The notes beneath the pieces were generated by a model. That model ran no database searches, was not told the DNA's origin, and saw only the letters and a list, made by a program, of their open reading frames with translations. Source: Helianthus annuus (taxonomy: Eukaryota; Streptophyta; Magnoliopsida; Asterales; Asteraceae). Taken from it: a stretch of 64,000 nucleotides of DNA. A program made the position numbers and the translations under genes. Of this stretch, positions 10,227 through 19,330 are shown in pieces. The stretch is from positions 16,408,002 through 16,472,001 of the forward strand of contig NC_035435.2 in assembly GCF_002127325.2 (NCBI RefSeq), in the 5' to 3' direction. Position 1 is the stretch's first letter; each line of letters starts with the position of its first letter.

Positions 10227-11703
10227 TGTCACGGCCCCCGACCCGGTTTGACCCGTTTCAGGAGCCGCGGGACAAGAATCCCGTGGTATTTAATTTAAGC
10301 GACATCGGAAGTCTTTTTAAAACAGGATCTTTTAATAATTTAAACTGCTCGTTTCATAACTTAGGGATAAATTCCCGAAATTTACAATAATGTGATTTCT
10401 CAGGGAAATCTTTATTTTCAAAACATGTTCATTTATTCATTTACATTGAGCCACTTTTCTAAGCTAAGAGTGCTCCACGGCACTTTTCTTTGCTCATACC
10501 AGATCACCTGAAACATGTTTGAAAAAGGTTTTGTCAGCGGGGAAATACTGAGTAAATCATTCATTTTACTGAAAACGACACATTTGTTATAATCTACAGT
10601 ATTAAGGGGAATTACAATGTTTCTGATATCAAACCAACTACCCACAGTATTTGTCACTCGACCATCCATTGGCTAGCCCATTTGTCCAATGGTGTCTGTG
10701 ACTGTGGTCAGATCACCCCTTGGCCACCCGTTTGTCCAAGTGTAACGGGAAACAAGTAATGTATACAAAACCCCACATACCGGCTGTAATTTGGTGATTA
10801 CATAGACTTAATCACTGTAACTATAACTTTGGAAATAACTTTGGAGTTTTGTAAAACAGTTGATAAAAAGAGAATGACTCACAAACTGTGAGAAAAGAGT
10901 TTATAAAAGGGGAATGACTCACATTGCAGATTTACGAGCAGAGTATAAGCTTTACTGATTAGCCTGCTAGCCTAATTTAAATAACAATACACACACAAAC
11001 GGGATTAGTAACTAATTCAGCAGTTACGTCAATTCACGAGATTAAACCCTCACAACTATTATCAAGTGCGATACTTAATAATCCAATGGATTCACAACGA
11101 ATGACAGAGCATAGTCCGAATTCGAACAGCACTCAAACATTCAAGTTGAAATCACAATGAATAACAAAGTACAAGCTCAATTCGAGCAGCACTCGGACAA
11201 TCGTTGGATAGTTATAATCGATCGGACGTTGAATCGTAATAGCGATCGAGTTATTACCCTGATTGCGGCAGCACCTCGTGATCGTGTGTGTGTGTTGTGA
11301 ACTGTTTTGAGTATAACTCGACGTACACAGGGACAATTTACGTCGTTTCAAGTTCTCTGTTCAAGTCCCAAGGTCGGCTATTTATAGTAATTTTTGGGTC
11401 TCCCTTACGGACCGTATGCCTGACCCCTTACGGTCCGTAAGCTAAGCAGTCTAATTCATAGGCTGCCTAGACTCGGGACTAGCCTTGGTGACTCAAGAAT
11501 TCAACCAATCCGAACTGTGCAACGTTTTAATTTAGATAATTATCAGCTAGGGTTTGCCCCCCTCGAGTTTTAGAGGCCCTAATCCTGATTCTGATCATTC
11601 TGAAAATTTTAGGGCTAGTGCAGAATTATTTGGGTGTCTCAATTAGGGTTTTCTTATTGACTAATTATCGTCCTAATTATTGATTTTAGTGGCAGTTGTT
11701 ACA
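10227..11703 (-). mobile_element. Ty3-B 3' LTR
   Basis: A 1477-bp LTR with minus-strand TATA at 11379-11386. About 20-60 bp upstream of the TATA in sense lies a palindromic cassette (TTACGGACCGTA and TTACGGTCCGTAA, around 11404-11446). The PPT follows at 11704. Confidence 0.93.
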
Positions 11704-11716
11704 TCCTCCCCACCTT
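11704..11716 (-). promoter_or_regulatory. Ty3-B polypurine tract
   Basis: Minus-strand AAGGTGGGGAGGA abuts the LTR start TGTAACAACTGCC. Confidence 0.85.
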
Positions 11717-11721
11717 AAGAA

Positions 11722-11741
11722 AAATCTCGTCCTCGAGATTT
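11722..11741 (-). promoter_or_regulatory. Conserved hairpin between pol and PPT (Ty3-B version)
   Basis: AAATCTCG and CGAGATTT form an 8-bp stem around a 4-base loop. In the other Ty3 elements the stem is AAATTTCG/CGAAATTT, so one base pair has changed on both sides. It overlaps the stop codon end of the chromodomain ORF. Confidence 0.65.
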
Positions 11742-12100
11742 ACTGAAATAGATGAGGGTACTTTCGCTTCATTTCTGATTCAAGTTCCCAAGTATATTCT
11801 GGTCCTCTCTTGGATTCCCATTTGACTTTTACTTGTACTAGTCGTTTGTTTTTGAGAAACTTGATCTTCCGGTCTTCTATTTGTAAGGGTTTCTCTACGA
11901 ATTTCAGCTTTTCATTTACCTCTATATCTTGAAGAGGTACTACCAGGGATTCGTCTGATAAACATTTCTTGAGATTGGATACATGAAACACATCATGTAT
12001 TCCAACTAATTCTTCTGGTAGTTGTAAACGATAAGCTACTGGTCCTATTCGTTGGATCACTGGGAATGGTCCAACATATCTGGGACTTAGTTTTCTTTCT
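11740..12100 (-). pseudogene. pol: Ty3-B integrase C-terminus and chromodomain, shifted frame
   Basis: This frame (106 residues from the Met at 12060) has the integrase C-terminal motif [12 protein letters not shown] and ends in a chromodomain-like [16 protein letters not shown]...YPHLF. Chromodomains in this family direct integration to modified chromatin. It is continuous with the pol ORF except for an apparent one-base deletion near 12090-12100, after the shared RFGKK sequence. Confidence 0.85.
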
Positions 12101-14609
12101 TACCGAATCGTACTACTCCTTTCCAAGGAGAAACTTTCAAAAGTATTTTGTCTCCTACCTGAAATTCTAATGGCTTACGGCGATTGTCTGCATAGCTCTT
12201 CTGACGATCTCTAGCAGTCTTCAGTCTTTCCTTGATTTGCGATATCTTGTCAGTAGTTTCTTGCACAATCTCTGGACCTGATAACTGACTTTCTCCTATC
12301 TCTGCCCAACAAACGGGAGTTCTGCACTTGCGTCCATACAGTGCTTCGAATGGAGCAGCTTCGATGCTCGAATGATAACTATTGTTATAGGAGAATTCAA
12401 TTAATGGTAAATGGCTATCCCAATTACCACCAAAGTCAATTACACATGCTCGGAGCATGTCTTCCAGGGTTTGCATCGTCCTTTCACTTTGTCCGTCCGT
12501 TTGAGGATGATATGCAGTACTCAAATTAAGTCGAGTTCCCATTGCTTCTTGGAAACTTGTCCAGAAACGGGAAGTAAAACGACTATCTCTATCCGATACA
12601 ATGGAGAGTGGGACTCCATGTAAGGATACTACTTCATCTACATACAACTTGGCTAACCTTTCCATGCTAAAGGTTTCCTTCATTGGTAGAAAATGAGCTG
12701 ATTTGGTCAATCGATCCACAATTACCCAAATAGCATCATTGCCTTTTCTGGTTTTGGGTAACTTAGTAACAAAATCCATTGTTATGAGTTCCCATTTCCA
12801 TACAGGCATTTCTAACTGTTGTAGTAGTCCTGAAGGTTTCTGATGTTCGGCTTTAACTTGTGAACCGGTTAGACACTTAGATACGTATTCGGCTATATCC
12901 TTTTTCATTCCTATCCACCAAAAATTATTTCTTAAATCTTGGTACATCTTAGTATTTCCTGGATGTACAGTATACCTAGATTTATGAGATTCTTCTAAAA
13001 TCTTATTTCTTAATTCTCCTTGCTTAGGTACCCAAATTCGTTTCTTGTGGAATCTCCATATTCCATCCTTTCCTTGTTCTAATTCCTTTAGGTAACCTTT
13101 CATTCCTTCGGCATCGTCCTTGATTGCCGTTCCCTGAATTTTCTTCAATTGTTCCATTAAATCTAATTGTAGATTTAACCTAAGAGCACAGACTCGCTTT
13201 TGCTTTTCGTGATACTTACGGCTTAAGGCGTCTGCGACTACGTTCGCTTTTCCTTGGTGATATTGAATATCACAGTCGTAATCACTTAGGATTTCCATCC
13301 ACCTTCTTTGCCTCATGTTTAGCTCTTTTTGCCCAAATATATGCCTTAAACTCTTATGGTCCGTATAGATAGTAAACTTACTTCCATACAGATAATGTCT
13401 CCAAATTTTAAGGGCGAAAATTATGGCTCCTAACTCTAGGTCATGAGTTGTATAATTTTCTTCGTGCTTTTTCAATTGCCTAGAGGCATACGCAATTACC
13501 TTTTTGCGTTGCATCAACACACATCCATATCCTAATTTTGAAGCATCACAGTATACTTCAAAATCCTCGGTTCCTTCGGGTAAAGCTAAAATTGGAGCAT
13601 TAGTTAATTTGTGCTTTAGAATCCTAAAGGCTTCTTCTTGTTTAGTTCCCCATTCGAACTTAACTGCTTTACAGGTTAGCTTAGTCAAAGGTACAGCTAT
13701 CTTAGAGAAATCTTTAATAAATCGTCTATAGTATCCAGCTAATCCTAGAAAACTTCTAACTTCCATAGCCGTTCGTGGAACTTTCCAATTTGTGATTGCT
13801 TCTATTTTAGCAGGATCTACGTGAATTCCTTCGTGATTCACCATATGACCTAAAAATTGCACTTCTTGTAGCCAGAATTCACACTTCGAGAATTTGGCAT
13901 AAAGCTTTTCCTTTCTTAACAATGTTAAGAGTGTATGCAAGTGCTCACAATGTTCCTCCTGACTTTTGGAATAAATAAGTACATCGTCAATGAAAACGAT
14001 CACAAATTTATCCAAGTAGGGTTTACAGATCCTATTCATCATGTCCATAAATGCAGCTGGAGCATTTGTTAATCCAAAGGGCATGACTGTAAACTCATAA
14101 TGACCATACCTAGTTCTGAAAGCAGTTTTAGGTATGTCCTCCTCTTGCACTTTCAGCTGGTGATATCCTGATCTTAAGTCTATCTTAGAGAAATACCTAG
14201 CTCCTTGCAATTGATCAAAAAGATCATCAATCCTAGGTAATGGGTATCGGTTCTTAATTGTAACTTTATTCAATTCCCTATAATCGATACACATTCTCAT
14301 TGATCCATCTTTCTTTTTCATAAACAATACTGGTGCACCCCAAGGGGATGAACTAGGTTGTATAAATCCTTTGCTTAGTAATTCATCTAATTGCTTTTTC
14401 AATTCTAGCATTTCGGTGGGTGCTAATGTATAAGGTGCTTTAGCTATTGGTGCAGTACCCGGAATTAAGTGAATTCTAAACTCTACTTCTCTATTGGGTG
14501 GTAATCCAGGTAGTTCTTCTGGAAAAACATCTGGGTATTCTGAGATGACAGGAATGTCCTGAAGCTCCTTATCTTTAGTGTTAATGATTACGGAAATCAT
14601 ATACACCAT
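12087..14609 (-). CDS. pol: Ty3-B pol: RT, RNase H and integrase
   Basis: An 840-residue open frame. RT spans about residues 93-270 with the catalytic FIDD at 206-209; RNase H is about 350-466 ([13 protein letters not shown]...TDHKSL...VADALSR); integrase is about 540-780 with Asp in MDFVTKLP, Asp in SDRDSRF and Glu in QTDGQSERT. The integrase zinc finger reads [12 protein letters not shown] where relatives have CLTC, so one zinc ligand appears lost. The frame is the same as gag-protease and is separated from it by a single TAG (14613-14615). It ends prematurely at 12087 through a frameshift, which separates the chromodomain. Confidence 0.95.
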   Translation of the reverse strand: MVYMISVIINTKDKELQDIPVISEYPDVFPEELPGLPPNREVEFRIHLIPGTAPIAKAPYTLAPTEMLELKKQLDELLSKGFIQPSSSPWGAPVLFMKKKDGSMRMCIDYRELNKVTIKNRYPLPRIDDLFDQLQGARYFSKIDLRSGYHQLKVQEEDIPKTAFRTRYGHYEFTVMPFGLTNAPAAFMDMMNRICKPYLDKFVIVFIDDVLIYSKSQEEHCEHLHTLLTLLRKEKLYAKFSKCEFWLQEVQFLGHMVNHEGIHVDPAKIEAITNWKVPRTAMEVRSFLGLAGYYRRFIKDFSKIAVPLTKLTCKAVKFEWGTKQEEAFRILKHKLTNAPILALPEGTEDFEVYCDASKLGYGCVLMQRKKVIAYASRQLKKHEENYTTHDLELGAIIFALKIWRHYLYGSKFTIYTDHKSLRHIFGQKELNMRQRRWMEILSDYDCDIQYHQGKANVVADALSRKYHEKQKRVCALRLNLQLDLMEQLKKIQGTAIKDDAEGMKGYLKELEQGKDGIWRFHKKRIWVPKQGELRNKILEESHKSRYTVHPGNTKMYQDLRNNFWWIGMKKDIAEYVSKCLTGSQVKAEHQKPSGLLQQLEMPVWKWELITMDFVTKLPKTRKGNDAIWVIVDRLTKSAHFLPMKETFSMERLAKLYVDEVVSLHGVPLSIVSDRDSRFTSRFWTSFQEAMGTRLNLSTAYHPQTDGQSERTMQTLEDMLRACVIDFGGNWDSHLPLIEFSYNNSYHSSIEAAPFEALYGRKCRTPVCWAEIGESQLSGPEIVQETTDKISQIKERLKTARDRQKSYADNRRKPLEFQVGDKILLKVSPWKGVVRFGKKEN

Positions 14610-14612
14610 TTC

Positions 14613-16238
14613 CTATTTTCTCGAATAACTAGCCAATTTCATTACTGAAATGAATTTCAGTGGCTTTCGAGGTTTATCTCCAGTAATTAAAATTACCTCT
14701 CCTGTGGGGGTACGGATTTCTACGGAATTCTTATCACACAAGATTCGAGCATGATTGGCTATTAACCAATCCATTCCTAATACCACATCGAATTCGGTTA
14801 AATTCATAGGTAATAGGTTTGCAGAAAACTTATGACCTAACAATTCTATCTTTCCTTCTTGCAAAACCTTGTCTATGTTGACAGAATTTCCATCTGTCGT
14901 TTCAACAGTAAAGATCTGCCTAAGGTGAGTTAGAGGTAAGTTAAGAGATTGGCAGAATGCAGTATTAATGAAACTTTGGTTTGCACCAGAATCAAATAAT
15001 ACTTTTGCATAGACGTTATGCACTAAGAACGTACCCGCTATCACGTTTGGAATGACTTCGGCTTCTTGAGTGGTCAGCTGGAATGCTCGTGCATTTTTCT
15101 TAGTAGTTTCTTCGGTCGTTTTAGCTCTACTGTCTGCTGGTTTAGCTAACTTAGGACATTCAGATTGGAAATGTCCCGTTTCTCTGCAGTTATAACAAAT
15201 TCTTGTTTTCCTTCTGCAGTCTTCTTCCCGATGTCCTTTCGCCTTGCAAAAGTTGCAAATTACATTGCACTGTCCATAGTGTTTCTTTTTGCAATTTCTG
15301 CAGAAAGGGGGTGATGAGGATTGCCCTGTTCCCCTCTTTTTGAACTTATTGTTACTATTACCCACGCGAAATCCTTGGGTAATCTTCTGAGCCAATTCCT
15401 TCTTGCGATCTTCCTCTCTGGTGCGGACTAGTTCATCGGTTAAGGTATTAGCTAATTCCACAGCATCGTCAATCGTGCGTGGTCTCGCAGCTTTAACGAT
15501 GTTACGGATTTCTCCAATTAATCCCCAAATGTAACGGGAAATGAGTACCGGTTCTGGCGAAGCCAGGGAAGGTACCACTCTCGCATATTCGAAGAATGTC
15601 GAAGTATATCCTCGACAGTCTACACCTATCATACGATGACTCAGGAACTTGTTTGCCATTTGTTCCTTCTCGTATTCGGGACAGAATTTTCTTTCTACAA
15701 GGCTCTTAAATTCTTCCCAATTCATCGCATAGGCCACCCTTCTTCCTTTTGCTTGTAGCACCGTGTTCCACCATTCTAGCACCCCTTCTTTGAACAAGTT
15801 TGACGCATACATCACTTGATCTTCTTCAGCACATTTACTTATTGCAATTACTGCTTCGGTTTTCTCTAACCAACGCAGTGTTGCAGTTGCCCCTTCGTTA
15901 CCTGCAAATTCTGCGGGTTTACAGGCAAGAAATTCTTTGTAAGTGCAACCAGGCGTTGCAGCTTTCATTTTCTTAGGGAGTGGGGCCTGTTGCGGATCAT
16001 GATCGTTATGATTGCCGCCTCCATTTATGCTGTTACTGCCATTATCTTCCGGAGTACGTTTACTAGGAATTAATTGTGGTTTGGCAGGTTGTTGAACAGC
16101 AGCCACAATTTCTGGAATAGCATTGGCTATCCCTTGAGCAATAAAGTGCTCAATATCTTGTCTAGTTATATATTGATCTTCCTGATTTTGCTCGGACTGA
16201 TTTACTTCATTAATTGGTTCACTATTAGCGTTTTCCAT
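14613..16238 (-). CDS. gag: Ty3-B gag-protease
   Basis: 541 residues. The retrotransposon gag domain lies at about 95-270 (FAGNEGATATLRWLEKTEAV...EWWNTV). A short CRNCKKKHYGQC cluster is followed by two CCHC knuckles, CNFCKAKGHREEDC (328-341) and CYNCRETGHFQSEC (348-361). The aspartic protease has LFDSGA with the catalytic Asp at 416 and IVxGMDWL-like VVLGMDWL near 487-494. The frame ends in TAG and pol continues in the same frame two codons later. The Met at 16238 starts MENANSEPINEVNQ and fits the usual gag N-terminus. Confidence 0.95.
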   Translation of the reverse strand: MENANSEPINEVNQSEQNQEDQYITRQDIEHFIAQGIANAIPEIVAAVQQPAKPQLIPSKRTPEDNGSNSINGGGNHNDHDPQQAPLPKKMKAATPGCTYKEFLACKPAEFAGNEGATATLRWLEKTEAVIAISKCAEEDQVMYASNLFKEGVLEWWNTVLQAKGRRVAYAMNWEEFKSLVERKFCPEYEKEQMANKFLSHRMIGVDCRGYTSTFFEYARVVPSLASPEPVLISRYIWGLIGEIRNIVKAARPRTIDDAVELANTLTDELVRTREEDRKKELAQKITQGFRVGNSNNKFKKRGTGQSSSPPFCRNCKKKHYGQCNVICNFCKAKGHREEDCRRKTRICYNCRETGHFQSECPKLAKPADSRAKTTEETTKKNARAFQLTTQEAEVIPNVIAGTFLVHNVYAKVLFDSGANQSFINTAFCQSLNLPLTHLRQIFTVETTDGNSVNIDKVLQEGKIELLGHKFSANLLPMNLTEFDVVLGMDWLIANHARILCDKNSVEIRTPTGEVILITGDKPRKPLKFISVMKLASYSRK

Positions 16239-16506
16239 CTGCTAATTAGTATTCATAAAATTTATTAGTGTCTAATTATTGATACCAAAATCACAGATAA
16301 ACACATAGATCAGTATAACATGCAAACATAGCCAAAATTGTCGATGCCTCGACTTTTGTTTTGTTTTATATATTATACCTGCTTCAATACACACTTTTTA
16401 TCTTACATTGTTTTATTGCCCATTTTACAGAGTCAGATTTACTATATTAGTTATAATACAAACAAACTTCTCCAAACCCCTCCTATCTTTTAGTTTACTG
16501 GCAGTT

Positions 16507-17259
16507 TCAGTAACGACGCTCCCTCTCGTCGTACTTCCAAGAGATCTGCTCCCCCATTTCCCGGATCCTATTCCCGATGCCTATCAGTTCTTCACCAAAC
16601 TGACGTAGTTCAGCTAAATTTTCATAGCTCATTGGCGGATTAGGGATAGGTTCTGGATCAAACTGTGGGAGAAAACTATAGGGACTATTGACTATATTTT
16701 GGAATTGCCAGTCATTGGTCCACCATTCCTCCATTTGGCCTAATGGTCGGGTGTGAACTAGTGGGTCTGGAATAGCTGGTCCTAGGTTTATTGGGAATTG
16801 GGCTGTAGCAGGATAAGAGAAGAGATTATTGTTGATAGGCTCTAGTACATCACAATTATCCAGTAAGCGGTCTATTTTGTCCTGGAATGTGATTTCCTCA
16901 GGCTGTTTAGAGCTTTCTCCGATCTCTATTCCCTTTTGCTTTAGGTCTATCCCTATTTCTGCTGGCTTGGAACTTCCTCCGGTTTCTATTTCTTTTCCCT
17001 TGCTCACACTCACAGGATTTTCTATTTTAGGGAGTCTCCTAGGTTTCCTTCTGCGCACTTTTCGCCACCCTACATATCTTCTCTTCTTTTTAGGTTTTGC
17101 TTTTTCTAGCGGTGGAGCTTGGAATTCTAGCGGTTCCTCTATGTCAGCAATGTAACCAGTGAAGTTGTGGGAGACTTCAATTGGCACAGGATAGAGGTTG
17201 AGGTTCTGAAATGCTTCCGACATCTCATTCATGCTGTACGGCATATATGCAAAATGCAC
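16507..17259 (-). CDS. Ty3-B accessory ORF 2, 250 residues, function unknown
   Basis: An intact sense-strand ORF between PBS and gag. The N-terminus is ordinary; at about residues 54-78 there is a strongly basic block (AKPKKKRRYVGWRKVRRRKP) that looks like a nuclear-localisation or RNA-binding patch. It is followed by a Ser/Lys/Glu-rich stretch with two near-repeats (GIDLKQKGIEIGESSKQPEE and an earlier ETGGSSKPAEIG), then a Pro-rich, Trp-containing C-terminal part. The last 35 residues (ENLAELRQFGEELIGIGNRI) look helical. No zinc knuckle, protease or envelope feature is visible. I do not recognise the protein. Its intact length in a mildly decayed element suggests selection. Confidence 0.6.
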   Translation of the reverse strand: MHFAYMPYSMNEMSEAFQNLNLYPVPIEVSHNFTGYIADIEEPLEFQAPPLEKAKPKKKRRYVGWRKVRRRKPRRLPKIENPVSVSKGKEIETGGSSKPAEIGIDLKQKGIEIGESSKQPEEITFQDKIDRLLDNCDVLEPINNNLFSYPATAQFPINLGPAIPDPLVHTRPLGQMEEWWTNDWQFQNIVNSPYSFLPQFDPEPIPNPPMSYENLAELRQFGEELIGIGNRIREMGEQISWKYDERERRY

Positions 17260-17403
17260 AAAATGCTAAGTTAAAACTTTGGAACAAAGCTTAACAAATA
17301 AACATTTTTATTGCACACCAATTTGTACAACATAACAGCAAGCAGAACACACTCAGATCTATTTATTTATTTACTGGGAAGTATTTATTTCTAAATTTAG
17401 AGT

Positions 17404-17727
17404 TTAAAGATTTGCATTTTCTGCTACAGTCGCGAGCAGATACAGATTTGCCCATTTTTCATCTAAGTTATTTTCCCCTGGTGGATTACTGTTAATTTCC
17501 TGAATTTCCGGGTTAAACCTCACTCTCTTGGTTTGGGGTTTCTTTTTCTCTTGACCCTTCCTAATAATCAAATTCCTTTTCTCTGGTGTAAGTGGGTTTT
17601 CATAATTTGCCTTACGGACAAAGATTCCTTCCTCTAACTTGACGGGAGATTTGGAGGAAGAGGTTCCCTGTTCTTTAGGTGTACTATCTAATTTGCGGTA
17701 GATAGCAGAAATCTTTTGTTTACCCAT
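17404..17727 (-). CDS. Ty3-B accessory ORF 1, 107 residues, function unknown
   Basis: An intact sense-strand ORF starting 118 bases after the PBS, first in the transcript, with MGKQKISAIYRKLDS at the N-terminus. The protein is Lys/Arg-rich with a central basic stretch ending in KRVRFNPEIQEI. It is followed after 144 bases by accessory ORF 2, then gag. No family recognised. It could be a separate small protein, or an exon spliced to ORF 2 or gag; neither is shown by the sequence alone. Confidence 0.55.
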   Translation of the reverse strand: MGKQKISAIYRKLDSTPKEQGTSSSKSPVKLEEGIFVRKANYENPLTPEKRNLIIRKGQEKKKPQTKRVRFNPEIQEINSNPPGENNLDEKWANLYLLATVAENANL

Positions 17728-17844
17728 ACTGTAATTTTTACAATTAATCAGTTAATAAGCATATATTCACAGAATGACAAATAAGATTATCAATAAACTT
17801 AGATTAATTAGAACAGTGAGCTTAATCAGTAAGCTTAAAACAGT

Positions 17845-17858
17845 GGCTCTGATACCAC
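17845..17858 (-). promoter_or_regulatory. Ty3-B primer-binding site
   Basis: Minus-strand TGGTATCAGAGCCA lies eight bases inside the 5' LTR end (TGACA at 17867-17871) and matches initiator tRNA-Met. Confidence 0.92.
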
Positions 17859-17866
17859 CTTTTCCT

Positions 17867-19330
17867 GTCACGGCCCCCGACCCGGTTTGACCCGTTTCAG
17901 GAGCCGCGGGACAGGAATCCCGTGGTATTTAATTTAAGCGACAGCGGAAGTCTTTTTAAAACAGGATCTTTTAATAATTTAAACTGCTCGTTTCATAACT
18001 TAGGGATAAATTCCCGAAATTTACAATAATGTGATTTCTCAGGGAAATCTTTATTTTCAAAACATGTTCATTTATTTATTTACATTGAGCCACTTTTCTA
18101 AGCTGAGAGTGCTCCACGGCACTTTTCTTTGCTCATACCAGATCACCTGAAACATGTTTGAAAAAGGTTTTGTCAGCGGGGAAATACTGAGTGAATTATT
18201 CATTTTACTGAAAACGACACATTTGTTATAATCTACAGTATTAAGGGGAATTACAATGTTTCTGATATCAAACCAACTACCCACAGTATTTGTCACTCGA
18301 CCATCCATTGGCTAGCCCATTTGTCCAATGGTGTCTGTGACTGTGGTCAGATCACCCCTTGGCCACCCGTTTGTCCAAGTGTGACGGGAAACAAGTAATG
18401 TATACAAAACCCCACATATCGGCTGTAATTTGGTGATTACATAGACTTAATCACTGTAACTATTACTTTGGAGTTTTGTAAAACAGTTGATAAAAAGAGA
18501 ATGACTCACAAACTGTGAGAAAAGAGTTTATAAAAGGGGAATGACTCACATTGCAGATTTACGAGCAGAGTATAAGCTTTACTGATTAGCCTGCTAACCT
18601 AATTTAAATAACAATGCACACACAAACGGGATTAGTAACTAATTCAGCAGTTACGTCAATTCACGAGATTAAACCCTCACAACTATTATCAAGTGCGATA
18701 CTTAATAATCCAATGGATTCACAACGAATGACAGAGCATAGTCCGAATTCGAACAGCACTCAAACATTCAAGTTGAAATCACAATGAATAACAAAGTACA
18801 AGCTCAATTCGAGCAGCACTCGGACAATCGTTGGATAGTTATAATCGATCGGACGTTGAATCGTAATAGCGATCTAGTTATTACGCTGATTGCGGCAGCA
18901 CCTCGTGATCGTGTGTGTGTGTTGTGAACTGTTTTGAGTATAACTCGACGTTCACAGGGACAATTTACGTCGTTTCAAGTTCTCTGTTCAAGTCCCAAGG
19001 TCGGCTATTTATAGTAATTTTTGGGTCTCCCTTACGGACCGTATGCCTGACCCCTTACGGTCCGTAAGCTAAGCAGTCTAATTCATAGGCTGCCTAGACT
19101 CGGGACTAGCCTTGGTGACTCAAGAATTCAACCAATCAGAACTGTGCAACGTTTTAATTTAGATAATTATCAGCTAGGGTTTGCCCCCCTCGAGTTTTAG
19201 GGGCCCTAATCCTGATTCTGATCATTCTGAAAATTTTAGGGCTAGTGCAGAATTATTTGGGTGTCTCAATTAGGGTTTTCTTATTGACTAATTATCGTCC
19301 TAATTATTGATTTTAGTGGCAGTTGTTACA
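17867..19330 (-). mobile_element. Ty3-B 5' LTR
   Basis: A 1464-bp LTR, nearly identical to 10227-11703 but lacking 13 bp near 18460. This is the promoter copy. Confidence 0.93.
19006..19013 (-). promoter_or_regulatory. Ty3-B promoter TATA box
   Basis: Plus TATTTATA reads TATAAATA on the minus strand within the 5' LTR; the palindromic TTACGG...CCGTAA cassette lies just upstream in sense (about 19030-19070). Confidence 0.6.

Larger units (their letters stand above)
10227..19330 (-). mobile_element. Ty3-B: Ty3/Gypsy chromovirus inserted in Copia-1 gag, TSD CAAGA
   Basis: LTRs of 1477 and 1464 bp begin TGTCACGGCCCCCGAC and end GTTGTTACA (plus strand), flanked by CAAGA at 10222-10226 and 19331-19335. 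PBS and PPT place it on the minus strand. Order in sense: 5' LTR, PBS, two accessory ORFs, gag-protease, RT-RNase H-integrase, chromodomain, hairpin, PPT, 3' LTR. By eye the LTRs differ at about 16 substitutions plus a 13-bp indel. It is the most nearly complete element in the window. Confidence 0.95.
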
